The translations under genes and the position numbers were made by a program. Positions 26,664 through 41,416 of a stretch of 64,000 nucleotides of DNA are shown here, one piece after another (the stretch's first letter is position 1; every line of letters starts with the position of its first letter). The DNA is from Triplophysa rosa (Eukaryota; Chordata; Actinopteri; Cypriniformes; Nemacheilidae): NCBI RefSeq assembly GCF_024868665.1, contig NC_079897.1, positions 5,395,812-5,459,811 of the forward strand, given 5' to 3'. A model generated the notes under the pieces. The model was not told where the DNA came from. It saw only the letters and a list, made by a program, of their open reading frames with translations, and did not search any database.

Positions 26664-27868
26664 ACTTAGGAACACCATACTAATACGGTGTTTGACCCCC
26701 TTTCGCCTTCAGAACTGCCTTAATTCTACGTGGCATTGATTCAACAAGGTGCTGAAAGCATTCTTTAGAAATGTTGGCCCATATTGATAGGATAGCATCT
26801 TGCAGTTGATGGAGATTTGTGGGATGCACATCCAGGGCACGAAGCTCCCGTTCCACCACATCCCAAAGATGTTCTATCGGGTTGAGATCTGGTGACTGTG
26901 GGGGCCATTCTAGTACAGTGAACTCATTGTCATGTTCAAGAAACCAATTTGAAATGATTCGAACTTTGTGACATGGTGCATTATCCTGCTGGAAGTAGCC
27001 ATTAGAGGATGGGTACATGGTGGTCATAAAGGGATGGACATGGTCAGAAACAATGCTCAGGTAGGCCGTGGCATTTAAACGATGCTCAATTGGCACTAAG
27101 GGGCCTAAAGTGTGCCAAGAAAACATCCCCCACACCATTACACCACCACCACCAGCCTTCACAGTGGTAACAAGGCATGATGGATCCATGTTCTCATTCT
27201 GTTTACGCCAAATTCTGACTCTACCATTTGAATGTCTCAACAGAAATTGAGACTCATCAGACCAGGCAACATTTTTCCAGTCTTCAACTGTCCAATTTTG
27301 GTGAGCTCGTGCAAATTGTAGCCTCTTTTTCCTATTTGTAGTGGAGATGAGTGGTACCCGGTGGGGTCTTCTGCTGTTGTAGCCCATCTGCCTCAAGGTT
27401 GTGCGTGTTGTGGCTTCACAAATGCTTTGCTGCATACCTCGGTTGTAACGAGTGGTTATTTCAGTCAAAGTTGCTCTTCTATCAGCTTGAATCAGTCGGC
27501 CCATTCTCCTCTGACCTCTAGCATCAACAAGGCATTTTCGCCCACAGGACTGCCGCATACTGGATGTTTTTCCCTTTTCACACCATTCTTTGTAAACCCT
27601 AGAAATGGTTGTGCGTGAAAATCCCAGTAACTGAGCAGATTGTGAAATACTCAGACCGGCCCGTCTGGCACCAACAACCATGCCACGCTCAAAATTGCTT
27701 AAATCACCTTTCTTTCCCATTCTGACATTCAGTTTGGAGTTCAGGAGATTGTCTTGACCAGGACCACACCCCTAAATGCATTGAAGCAACTGCCATGTGA
27801 TTGGTTGATTAGATAATTGCATTAATGAGAAATTGAACAGGTGTTCCTAATAATCCTTTAGGTGAGTG
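26664..27868 (-). mobile_element. Tc1-like element with intact transposase (Incomer-like)
   Basis: The right terminus read inward is CACTCACCTAAAGGATTATT, then AGGAACACC. The left terminus keeps only CTTAGGAACACC, so about 18 outer bases of that repeat are missing and replaced by TA repeats. Inside is one uninterrupted transposase frame. Element length is ~1.2 kb, typical for this group. It sits in the scn1b-psmc4 promoter interval. Confidence 0.88.
26680..27720 (-). CDS. Tc1/mariner transposase, DD36E spacing, uninterrupted
   Basis: Complete 346-aa frame from ATG to stop. The N-terminal ~120 residues form a paired-like two-helix-turn-helix DNA-binding region (SISQSAQLLGFSRTTISRVY at about 24-43). 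The catalytic residues are all present: Asp155 (WSDESQF), Asp246 (FQQDNAPCH), Glu283 (SPDLNPIEHLW). A glycine-rich box is at 190-193. By my count 36 residues separate Asp246 and Glu283, which matches the DD36E 'Incomer' family described in animals rather than DD34E Tc1. The enzyme cuts and pastes its own element at TA sites. Nothing visible inactivates it, though expression is unknown and its own left repeat is damaged. Family placement is inferred from the spacing alone. Confidence 0.92.
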   Translation of the reverse strand: MGKKGDLSNFERGMVVGARRAGLSISQSAQLLGFSRTTISRVYKEWCEKGKTSSMRQSCGRKCLVDARGQRRMGRLIQADRRATLTEITTRYNRGMQQSICEATTRTTLRQMGYNSRRPHRVPLISTTNRKKRLQFARAHQNWTVEDWKNVAWSDESQFLLRHSNGRVRIWRKQNENMDPSCLVTTVKAGGGGVMVWGMFSWHTLGPLVPIEHRLNATAYLSIVSDHVHPFMTTMYPSSNGYFQQDNAPCHKVRIISNWFLEHDNEFTVLEWPPQSPDLNPIEHLWDVVERELRALDVHPTNLHQLQDAILSIWANISKECFQHLVESMPRRIKAVLKAKGGQTPY

Positions 27869-29319
27869 TATATATATGAATAGTCTCTTTTACCTGTCGT
27901 TCTAATACACAATAGTGCTGAATGTAATGTATTTTTCTCGTTCAAATAAATATATTTGAAGTTGCTGATACGTGCAAGAAATGTGTACTATGACCGGATG
28001 CAGTTATGGCTCATGTCATCTGCTCATATTCTCATTTTTTGCCAAAGCGTTTGTATATCCAACTGTCAAACAAGACATATGTCTAACAGCCTATAATGAT
28101 CACCAAAATATGTCAACAGTACCATTCATATGTACACAATACAGATAAATACATTAAACGCGATTTAAAGACGGTTTGCCCTATAAACGGCGCATGCAAA
28201 TATCAAAAACGTCGCCTGTCAACAATAATAAACGTGAACGTAGGTTTTTCTTTTTACGGTTTCAATATATTTCTCAGCCTACCGTAACCGATTACCACAC
28301 GTATTTATTCCAAAAGCTCTCCTCCTCTCCCTCATGTTTTGTCTATTAATTTCGGTTGTTTCCCCTTTGCTCCTGTTGGCTTCGTTTCCTCCGTGAATAA
28401 ATTCGCCGTTAAATCATTCCATCACGCGCGGTTTTTTATTCGCCACAGAAATGAACCAGAATGCGATATTGTACCGCATGTCTCTCATATATTATTTTCG
28501 GTGCTCAAATTACTATGCAAATGTAGGACAAAACAATTGTGTTGAACCGGAGAACAGCACGTTAAGCTCAATCGCGGTGCGTTCTTCAGCGACGTCTCGC
28601 GCTCCGTGGAAAAGGATGCTGTGTTTGAGCTAGACGAGGAGGGCGGGGTAGGGATGGGGGGAGGGGGAATATGAACGATTGATGTATTGCAGTGGGAAAG
28701 TGGATGGAAGGCAAGACGTCTCGGGTTAAAATATCAAGTCGTAACGTCAACGTAAATTGATGATTTGACGACTTTCACGTTCAGTCATAAACTGTAATTT
28801 AGAGCGAGCATTGCTGTGTACGAAACGCAACGTACGTGATCTTAAATATTCAGTAGCTTGCTGTAGGGCCTATGACGCTCGCAAAAACGGATTATTCCAG
28901 AACAGATTAGGCTATTCTAGAGTCTAAAAATGGGAAGAAATCCCGTTAGTCAGCAGTTTGACCTTGGATATATCAATCAGAATCAAAATATTATTATTTT
29001 ACATAGCCCTACAGATAATATTGCAAGTTCTAATCCAAAACCCAGCATTTCTATTTTAGTATAAAATCGTGTATGGTTTCAATATATAGTCCTTAAAGAA
29101 GCCTAAGCTTTTTTCATTTTTGTCCTAAATATATCCTAAATTATCATTTTAATTTTAATTAATTCTGTAACACACACACATTGTATTTAGACCAATAACA
29201 GTTTATCTGTTCAAATATTTTAAATAAAACACTTCCTCTGGTCACTACGATATTTATTTATAACCTGAAATATTTAAATCAGCTAATGAAAATGTTAATC
29301 GACAGAAGCCACACAATAT

Positions 29320-29400
29320 GCACCAAGCTCCTGTTGCCAAGTCAAATTCCTTGTGTGTGTAAACATACTTGGCAATAAAGCTCCTTCTGATTCTTCTGAT
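29320..29400 (+). mobile_element. LINE 3' tail fragment
   Basis: The sequence AATTCCTTGTGTGTGTAAAC, then ACTTGGCAATAAAGCTCCTT and CTGATTCTTCTGAT, parallels the tail at 20.1 kb, including the terminal CTGATT repeats. Heavily 5'-truncated. Confidence 0.6.
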
Positions 29401-29883
29401 ATAATTAAAAACAAATGCAAAAAGTCCTGACCTGGTTGGTAAAAACATTATAAGTCCTTTTGGAATTTTACATACATACTCTTTTAATGGCTTTTTGTTT
29501 ATAAACCCGTAAATAAATAGAACGTTTTACAAGTATTTTAAAAGCTATTAGCTAAATAAAACGTTTAAAATTCGTTAAAACTAGATGTAATACGATTTTC
29601 TAACCTCTGGGAGGTGCCACGCTTTCATTTTGCGCTGGTCCACAATTACAATATTACACAATTTGTAGTGGTAGCTACAAATTTATGCCATTTTTGATGA
29701 CCATAGTTGTTATTTATGTATTTATTTATACATTTAATTATATATACCTATGTCATTTTCTCCTCCTTACTATGAGACCAAACGGCATAAGGATAGGGAA
29801 AAGGACAGGTTTTAGGACCATGTGATGATTTATAGGACTCCATATATATTATCTAGTGTGACGTCAGTTGCTACAACGCAAAC

Positions 29884-33261
<3,378 letters not shown>

Positions 33262-33529
33262 AGTAATCATTGACTAGATATTTGGCATTAGCTCTTATCC
33301 TGTTGAAACCTTTATCTGTGTGTACAGTGTATTGTTAAGGATGTAACACTTGAACCTTGATTTATCCATTCAGGGTTTACTGCTTGTACTGGGACTTTGA
33401 TTTCACAGGATTTATTTACACATAAAATATGGATGCATCAACATGCGCATTTGGTGAGCATGTAATCTGTTTATTGAAGAAAGAACAACACAAATACAAC
33501 TATCAAGATGTTTTCCATAAATGAGTTTA

Positions 33530-33535
33530 AATAAA
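33530..33535 (+). terminator. psmc4 poly(A) signal
   Basis: AATAAA about 270 bp after the psmc4 stop, in an AT-rich run (GAGTTTAAATAAAGACG), followed by a T-rich stretch. It is the first canonical signal after the stop. Confidence 0.75.
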
Positions 33536-33609
33536 GACGTTTTTGATAACAAACCTACGCTCTATGATTTTTATTTAACATTCTACAAAAAAATATATAA
33601 TTTTTAACA

Positions 33610-33675
33610 AACATTTGTTATAATAAAAATAAAATGTTTTACCAATCATTTTAAACCAGTTAAAAGCAGTGATGA
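33610..33675. repeat. Direct repeat, copy 1
   Basis: The block TTGTTATAATAAAAATAAAA, then TTTTACCAATCATTTTAAACC and AGTTAAAAGCAGTGATG, recurs with a few changes at 34470-34552. Together the copies bracket about 0.8 kb that includes the SINE. Confidence 0.8.
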
Positions 33676-34254
33676 TTTGCTTAATAGGTGTTATAATCCC
33701 ACTATTTCAGCAGTTGAATTGCCCAATAGGACATTTCCCACACCTTATGCATGACGGGGGGAAGCAGTCAAGAATATGAATAGAGGAAAGGAGGTCTGAG
33801 GCTTCGTCGGGTAGGCATCCTCTGTGTTTGGGGGATAAATGATTAGAGAAATACATAGCATACCTACCTTTCCTTGCTATTATCAATGAGACATCTCATG
33901 AGTTGTGTGTCCGATACTACTTTCATCACATCCATTATCCTGGGTGAAAGAGGCCTTTTGGTGAGGTGCTGCTGATAATGCCCTTTGTATGGTTCCCATC
34001 AATGCGACACATTGTCAGTTGTGCACCTCAGCCTCATTGGGTGTTTCGGCCCTTTATCACAAGACGCCCTCAGCCAAGGGAGACCCACTGCAGGTAGATC
34101 AGACCAGGGTGTGTGTCGCATGTCATCACATGCTGTGTCCATCCTCCTAAACCACAGCCATTGGCTTCTTCTTTCCGCACCACTGGCCAGTACTTGGTTA
34201 TCCTCCGCTGGACCTGTCCTCTGAAAGTGACCTATTGTCAGCTATGGTGACCTC

Positions 34255-34460
34255 TGCATTTAGCCCGTCCAGTAGTGAGTAGTGAACTCACGCACTGCAA
34301 GTCGTGAACACATACACCCGGAGCAGTGGGCAGCTATCACTGCAGCGCCATGGGAGCAAGTAAGGTGCCTTGCCTTGCACCTCAGTTGTTACCCGCCGGC
34401 CCTGAAAATCGAACCGGCAACCTTCTGGTCACAAGTCTGACTCTCTAACCATTAGGCCAC
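34255..34460 (-). mobile_element. tRNA-derived SINE
   Basis: On the minus strand the head reads GTGGCCTAATGGTTAGAGAG (A-box-like TGGCCTAATGG), then GGTTGCCGGTTCGATT (B-box-like), the internal RNA polymerase III promoter of a tRNA-derived SINE. A body containing GCAGTGGGC and CCGGGTGTATG words follows. The tail end is uncertain and may extend further left. Not a functional tRNA gene: the cloverleaf 3' half is not kept. Confidence 0.8.
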
Positions 34461-34469
34461 GTTTTTATT

Positions 34470-34552
34470 ACAAACCTAACATTTTTGTTATAATAAAAAT
34501 AAAACAATTTACCAACCATTTAACCAATTAAAAGCAGTGATGGAAAAAGTAA
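34470..34552. repeat. Direct repeat, copy 2
   Basis: Second copy of the block at 33610-33675 (ACATTTTTGTTATAATAAAA, ACCAACCATTTAACCAATT, AAAAGCAGTGATG), starting immediately after the SINE head. Confidence 0.8.
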
Positions 34553-35199
34553 CAGAAAAAGTTAGAAAGTATTTGTATAGACATTGAAGTTCACGAATCT
34601 TACAGTTACGATGTGATAAACACATGGCAAGACTGAAAATAATAATAAAAAATTATTTGGAATACAGTTGAACCTTTGTTGTAAATTCGTCACCATTAAG
34701 GTTCTATCTGTTGTTTTTCATTTCAAAATTGAGTTATTCACATTTTCTGTGACAACTTGTTTACATAGTTTTTTTATTTATTTAGTTGTGCACAATTTTA
34801 CTTTTTTTTAAACAACGTTTTATCTACGAAGACGAACTTGGTTCTATTAGGTTCTACAGGGTTTGTGAGTTCATCAGCACTTTGAGTGCTTTGAACTTTT
34901 CTATTGAAATTCATAAATTTAGGGGAGTTCATTAGACAGTTTCGAAAATTTTTCAAGACTTTAAAGTTGTCTTCATATCAGTGTAAAGCTCCCATTGGCT
35001 TGCTCCTGTCACTCCTATACAACAGCATTGGTGTAGTTTAATATTTAAATAAGTTTAAACAATTTAAATAAGAATCAAAGTTCCTTACTCTAAAAGATAA
35101 AAAATTATGTAATGTATAGTAATGGAACCACAATTTGTAGCTGAAGCCTATATCCATTATGCTAATCCCTCTTTCTCTCCTCTATGTCCACCCTTGATT

Positions 35200-35622
35200 G
35201 AAAGGGATACTTCACCAAAAAATGAAAATTCTGTCATCATTTACTCACATTCGAGTTGTTCCAAATCTGGATACATTTCTTTGTTCTGATTAACACAGAA
35301 AGATATTTGGTAGAATGCTTATAACCAGACAGATTTTGCCCCCCCATTGACTACCATAGTAGGAAAAAATACAATCGTAGTCAAAATTGTCCCCGAACTT
35401 CAAAATGTCTTCTTTTGTGTTCAACAGAACAACAAAAAACGATAAAGTATGTTTTCCTACTATGGGAGTCAATGGGGAGCAAGATCTGTTTGGTTATAAG
35501 CATTCTTCCAAATATCTTTCTCTGTGTTCGTCAGAACAAAGAAATTTATACAGATTTGGAACAACTCGAAGGTGAGTAAATGATGACAGAATTTTCATTT
35601 TTGGGTGAAGTATCCCTTTAAA
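35200..35622. mobile_element. Palindromic MITE, family A (well preserved)
   Basis: The left end AAAGGGATACTTCACC is answered by GGTGAAGTATCCCTTT. Long arms share TGAAAATTCTGTCATCATTT, ACTCAC, CGAGTTGTTCCAAATCTG and GACTACCATAGTAGGAAA. About 420 bp; could fold as one hairpin. No coding function. Confidence 0.9.
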
Positions 35623-36879
35623 CCCCCTTCAGTCTCAAGTTGTAGTTCTGCCTTTCAACACAAGATGGAGTGTGGTTATAAAATATGCACATGCTTTTAC
35701 AGATCAGATAAAGCTGTATTGTTATTGTATAGAGAAGAGCCAATGAAAATAAAATCTTATCAGATCTGTATAATTATGTGTTTCTGTGCAAAGTATGTGG
35801 TAAAGAAATCAAAGAGCTCAGTTCAGTAAAAATGGCTGTGAAAACAAACACAGAAGTATAAAAATAGATGTATAACACAGTACAACAAATATTGTACAAA
35901 TGGTGTCATAAAGTCAGGAATGTTCAAGATTGAGTACGAGTTGTATGACATTAGAAAACATAGTACAAAGTGTACTGCACAGTACAGGATTAATGTTTCA
36001 GACCAGTTTTTTTTTGTAAAAGCTATACGATAAAATGAGATAAGATAAACTTTAATGATCCCCAAAGGTCAAATTCACATTACATAAACTTATTTTCTCA
36101 CTGCATATGACCAATGACCAAGCAGTCCACCGCTGGTCACTAGAATCAGGTTGTCTAACAGGTTCAACAAGCCTGGGTGTATGGTTTTAGTTTATGTAAT
36201 TTATATGTATGTGATTAGTGCATAATCTTGTTGGGTGGGTAATTTAAGAGAAAATATGTGCGCAAATATAAAGTCATACTCAAGTCATGATTTTTTTCAC
36301 TTTTTATGCAACTCTTGTAACCTATCGAAGTCTATCAGTTGGCAAAATACCTTTATTACGTCATGCCAATATTGATGGATATGGCTGGATTATCCGTTTA
36401 CCTGCACTGTAGTGCAAACTAATTTGAGTTTCCATGTACAGTGGCCTTTTAAGTTTGACTTTGTTTACATATTATTACTAACTGAAGGAAATAATGTGTT
36501 ACAGTACAATGATTTAGAGCTCTAATGAAGTCAAAAGATCCTTTTCATCTATTAAAGTGACAGCAGGATTAAAATATGTTGAGCCAAAGTCAACAAGTTC
36601 TATAGAAGAAATCAATTATTAATAGCGTCACTGTGTTCATTTAGGGATTAAAACATGAAACGATGACGGAGCAGCTTTTTTATTCTGGCATGGGAACACA
36701 CGCAAAATTAACTTTTATTAACAAATGTTTGACGTGTAAATGCGCAGAACATCAGAAGAGCGCCGTTGGGCGCGCTCACCCCGTTTACCACAGCACAGCA
36801 GCGTGAGCGTGCATCACTTCCTGCGCATGCTGGGCGCTTTCAACTCCGACAGGACAACCGCGAAGAAGGGGGGAGCGAG

Positions 36880-36958
36880 TCGACGAAGTCATCAAAAATA
36901 GGAATAAGTAACGGAAAATGTCGCTGAATAGTCCACCAAGCTTTTCGAGTTTAATCGG
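36880..36958 (+). other. Candidate 5' non-coding exon of b4galt3 with a short upstream ORF
   Basis: A CpG-rich leader runs into an ATG at 36918 (ACGGAAAATGTCG) and then a strong donor GGGTAAGT after 36958. If spliced to the acceptor before 52502, the frame ends after 15 codons (MSLNSPPSFSSLIGH), so it would be an upstream ORF rather than the galactosyltransferase start. The exon's 5' end is not known and the link to the gene 15 kb away is inference. It could also be exon 1 of an unrecognised gene. Confidence 0.45.
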
Positions 36959-37995
36959 GTAAGTCCTAAAGACTCGTATCGGGATGTTTTCTCAACGGGT
37001 GGGTTTTACAGATGTTTATTTTTCTAGGGTTAGTAAGTATGTGGAAAGCCCCAGTTGTGTTAGCCTGCTGTTGCTAACGGCGCTGGCGTTGTGACTGTGG
37101 GCGGCTCACCATCGTTTCCTCCCAAGTTCAGGATACAAACAACAGCCTGTGTTTGTAACGGCTTTTTGAAATGTTATTTTGCGCTATAATGACACATTTA
37201 GCACCAGTAAAGTTACGCCCAATCTCAGCAGCTGTACTTTGTTATTAAATCCGCTGTTTTGACCAGCAGTGGCGTCTAACGTTATTTGTATTTATCTTGA
37301 GTGTACGTTAGTGTTTCCCTATGTTACGGGGATCAGAAAGTGAAATTAAGACCAATACTTGGCATGTCTAAACATGTTTTTTGAGTATTTATTAATGTTT
37401 TTAATTAATTTAATTATAATAATTATAATATAATAATAATTAATTTTATTTTATACAGCATTTATTTTTGGACAAAATAACGGAATGTGTCGCATTCCAA
37501 GGTTGTTATTATCAGGTACTTAGTAGTGATTGTTAGTTAAATATCTTGACTCAGTACTGGTGAAGTCGCAGCACAATCTCTTAAGTGCTTCAGGCAATTC
37601 GTGTCCGTATAATTTGGTTTCTCAGGGGAACTAAAGGCGGAATAACGGGTTCTGCAGTTCAGTTCAGCTAAACATCAATAACAAGCTCTTATAATACTAG
37701 TTTGTTTTCTTTCGTCTGTTTTCAAAAGCATTTACATTTTTTTTCTCGAAAGATTTCATTGTTATTTAATCCATTTTAAAAGTCGTTGCTCTCTGGATTT
37801 TAAAACCAGGAAGTATGTATCAGTATAGCCTACTTTCAGCAGAGGTTACCCCGAGGGCTCGATTTAACATTTGCAATGCAAATTCCCGTCTGTAATATAG
37901 TTTTATGAAAGATTTACAGTGAAGAATATACAAAGTTTGTTTTTCATAGAATAAGTATTTTTTTATTTTAAGACATGAGGTCATCCCCGTTATCC

Positions 37996-38594
37996 ATCTG
38001 GGCAATTCTATGAAAATGTCAACCCTACCATGAAAAAAGAAAGTTTTTACCAACGGTTTTTACTTTGGTAACAGCACAGATATTAACATTTGGTGGTTCA
38101 AATACCCATGTGAGATCTCTCTTCAAATTTGTAAAGCATTTGTTTTATTTTTAGTGCATGAGTTTTCATAGTCAGGTAAGTGCCATTTTCAGGATTGTCA
38201 CATCCATAACGCTACATATATCCTCATAAATGGACACATGAAAATTAAAATAAAATAACTATTTTATGTTCTATAAAGAGGCATCCCTTCTCCATTCATT
38301 GGGTATTATTGCTTCAGGATTGTGCATTTTATTTCACAGAAATCCTACAAAGTTTGTCGTCTCCCAAAAACGTGTCCTTTTTTTGTCACATCAGGCATGT
38401 TTATTTCCCTTTTTTTAAATAGAAAATTTGTTCATAGACTGACATTTTTTTATGTTTAGACTCTATCAACAAGGGTTTAGTAAAATATAAACAGATGGTT
38501 CAATATATTTGTAACAAATTCATTCTCTGAGCATTTTTATATCACGTCCATAACGCAAAATAGCACGTCCATACCGTTGGAATTGCCCATCTAG
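37996..38594. mobile_element. TIR element (~0.6 kb)
   Basis: The left end ATCTGGGCAATTCTATG is mirrored by TTGGAATTGCCCATCTAGA. Repeated GTCACATCCATAACGC / CACGTCCATAACGC words occur inside. Non-coding. Superfamily not determined and target duplication not resolved. Confidence 0.6.
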
Positions 38595-40567
38595 AATCCA
38601 TGTTTCTCCTTTCTGAGATGCATTTAAGTTGGAAACAGTGCTTGTTAGGGATTGGTGAACTCAGCTGTTTAAGCCTATTTTACTTTTTGCACGGCTATGT
38701 GCGATAATGAGTCGTTGTGCTTTGTTTTTCTGTGTGAGACTTGGGCTGTTTTTAATGGCTTGACGTCTTTCGTCCCCTGGGATATTATTGCTTAGATACA
38801 GGTCCAAGTAGCAGGTTCTCTAGCTAACACCAGGGCCTGTGATGTCCCTGTAGTTTCTTGGTGTACAGGTGCAGAGTAGTCACTGAAAAGTGCAAAATGG
38901 GCCAGTGAAAAATGAGGTGTGGTTTAACATTTTAGACAACAAAGGTCAAAGGTGTTCAACATGTTCATATCTGCTTTTTGTACTAAGTGTTATGAGTCAG
39001 AGGGATTGTGACACGTTATTTCTTAAAGTTAGTTTTACTAAAACTAAAAGGTTTTGATAAAATAAGTCTTCTTGATATTTCCAGTACATCTGTTAAAGAT
39101 CTTCAACATGTTTTTGAACTGTTCATCTTGTTGGATATGTGGCATCTATCTGTTTCTGCTCCCATGTATCATGGGACTTTTTCTACCAGGTGTATGTTTA
39201 TTCTAGGACTAGTTATCCCCAGCAGGGCTTGACTTTGTGTACTTGCTGTGACTGTAGTGTAGAAACTGTACTGAGATTTTAAACCTCTGTTCTTATCCTT
39301 ACAATGAGTGAGTTTTACTGATTCACTGCACTGTGTTCTGTGAGGGCTGTGTGAAAAATCTGAAAAATGTTGCTTTTGTTGAAATCGTGAATAAACATGT
39401 GATTCACATTTTTACAGGAAAATCAATATTGTACTAAGTAAATATATATATGTATATATGATCTAATTTTGTTTTTAAATGCCTACTGTCTAATGATGGA
39501 CAGATAAGAGATATAAATAGACATTAATAGACCAACCTGATGAAATAAATGAGGGTTTTATAAATGCTGTTGTCATCCACTTAACATGACTTTTCACATA
39601 AAGCTTTTGGTAATACTTTGGTTAAAGACCCTTTCAATTTGAGCACTGCTTTTATTTTTACAGTCATGATAACGAAAAATTCTCTTGGATTCCTCTCATT
39701 GTTTCCATGTGAAACTTTATGAGCAGCCTAAAGAGCTGAGTAATAGCTTAAGGAAAATATTTCCTGGTACTGTTGCTGAGAGCACAAACCTTAAAATGTT
39801 CAAGCAATAGGACAAAATATTGACTTTCTTGGTCAGAATATTGAACTTTCTGACCCAGTAAGTCAGGCAAACAGATCTTGTGGTGTTTTAATGTATTAAA
39901 TAAATATTAATGAAAGTTCCGTTTTACGTTGGGTGTATGAGTTCTGCGTGTTTTGGTCTGGATTCGTCATGCTTACTGTTTACTGCCCCTCAAGTCACAG
40001 TCACACGCAAAGCTGTTACATAAATGTTCTAGATTTGACCAGGTGAAAGTAATGCCATACATAAAAAAACAGTGGTTTGAGCTCACAGACCAAGATTGTG
40101 AAACTGTTTGTACCCAACTGTGCCATTGTACACAAAGACCCAAACCGAATTTGGTTTATTGTATTCATCATACTTTTTACTTTTGGGATTTGTCAGGAAC
40201 CCATTATCGCAACTTTTAGCAGACCGCCATCATAGATATTTGCATTTTTCATTCCTCTGCATGTCAAAATATAAAGTTACTTGTTAAATTATTTTATGTT
40301 TTTTATGTCTGGCCAACCTAGTAAACCTGAGCTGATGTTTATTTTAAAATTGATTCTTAAGAAAACAAAAAAGCCCAAAAATGGCCATTCAGAACTAATT
40401 CTGTGACATGATCTGGCCTTTGTAGATTTGTTTAAGCCATGTTGGTTGGTTAGGTATTGTTAAGCCACATACTGTATTGGTGATGTGCAGCCAGACAGCG
40501 TGCTGTCATACATGCTCGGACTTATTGTACAGATGGTGTGTATTTGAACAATCTTGTAGGCTTTGCT

Positions 40568-41416
40568 ATATATATGGACAGTAGGGATGGAAAACCATCT
40601 GCTACCAGACACAGACTGCTACCAGACACAGACTACAATGACTATCGGCCAGTAGCACTCACCCCAGTGGTGATGAAGTGTTTTGAAAAGCTGATAAGGA
40701 AACGCATACTTGCATTCCTACCTCCTATCTTTGACTCACTACAGTTTGCCTACAAGGCCAATACGTCTACGGAGGATGCTGTAGTCACAACACTTCACAT
40801 TGTGTTAACCCATCTAGAGCAGCAGGGTAACTACGCTCGGCTTCTCTTTGCGGACTACAGCTCGGCGTTTAACACCATCCTCCCCCATAAACTGGTGTGT
40901 TAACTATTGGACCTGGGTCTGCCCTACTCTACATGCCTTTGGATTAAAGACTTCTTGACAGGACGCCTACAGAGGGTTAGAATAGGCCCCCACCTTTCCA
41001 CAGCCATCAGCCTCGACACTGGCTCCCCTCAGGGCTGTGTGCTGAGTCCCCTGCTCTATACCCTCTACACACACGACTGCACCCCTGTCCATGTCAGCAA
41101 TAAAATAGTTAAATTTGCAGATGACACTAGGGTGGTGGGACTCATTTCGGGGGGGGGGGGGGTTGATGAGTCTTCCTACCATGTTGAGGTACAGTGGCTT
41201 TTAGTGTGGTGCAGTGACAACAACCTGCTCCTGAATACATCAAAGACAAAGGAGTTAGTCATTGACTTAAGGAAAAACAAAACTGACATTCAGCCCATAC
41301 TGATTGGCGGGGATAGTGTGGAGAGGGTTACAGACTTCCGTTTTCTGGGAGTTTTTATCAAGAAAGAGCTGACCTGGGGCGTGAACACCACAGAACTGGT
41401 GAAGAAAGCACAGTAA
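40568..41416 (+). pseudogene. LINE reverse transcriptase fragment
   Basis: Conserved RT blocks are visible: DYRPVALTPVVMKCFEKLI, LFADYSSAFNTI (catalytic block A), [19 protein letters not shown] (block B) and [12 protein letters not shown], containing the catalytic FADD. An in-frame stop at about 40902 and another at 41414-41416 break it. A 14-base G run (41149-41162) sits inside the frame after the FADD box. The endonuclease domain is absent. Non-functional. Confidence 0.92.

Larger units (their letters stand above)
25731..29883. other. Head-to-head intergenic region between scn1b and psmc4
   Basis: About 4.15 kb separating the 5' ends of scn1b (leftward) and psmc4 (rightward). It must hold both promoters, but no core element is convincing. 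A Tc1-like element (26664-27868) occupies its left third. A moderately GC/CpG-rich stretch lies at about 28430-28650, and a LINE tail at 29320-29400. Other sequence is AT-rich and featureless to me. Confidence 0.6.
33536..36879. other. Intergenic, psmc4 to the candidate b4galt3 5' exon
   Basis: Contains a pair of ~65-bp direct repeats (33610-33675 and 34470-34552), a minus-strand tRNA-derived SINE (34255-34460) and a good family A MITE (35200-35622). A possible LINE tail (GATAAGATAAACTTTAATGA at about 36040) is also present. The last ~150 bp (36730-36880) is GC/CpG-richer (GCGCCGTTGGGCGCGCTC) and is the probable promoter of the downstream gene. Confidence 0.6.

Noticed and set aside
26664..27868. 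A host-domesticated transposase gene
   Set aside because: It still lies between Tc1-type ends with a TA-rich flank, is intronless and has no visible host promoter. A plain transposon copy is the simpler reading.
34390..34460. Possible tRNA gene on the minus strand
   Set aside because: A- and B-box-like sequences are present but the cloverleaf cannot be completed and a SINE body follows, so it is a tRNA-derived SINE head.
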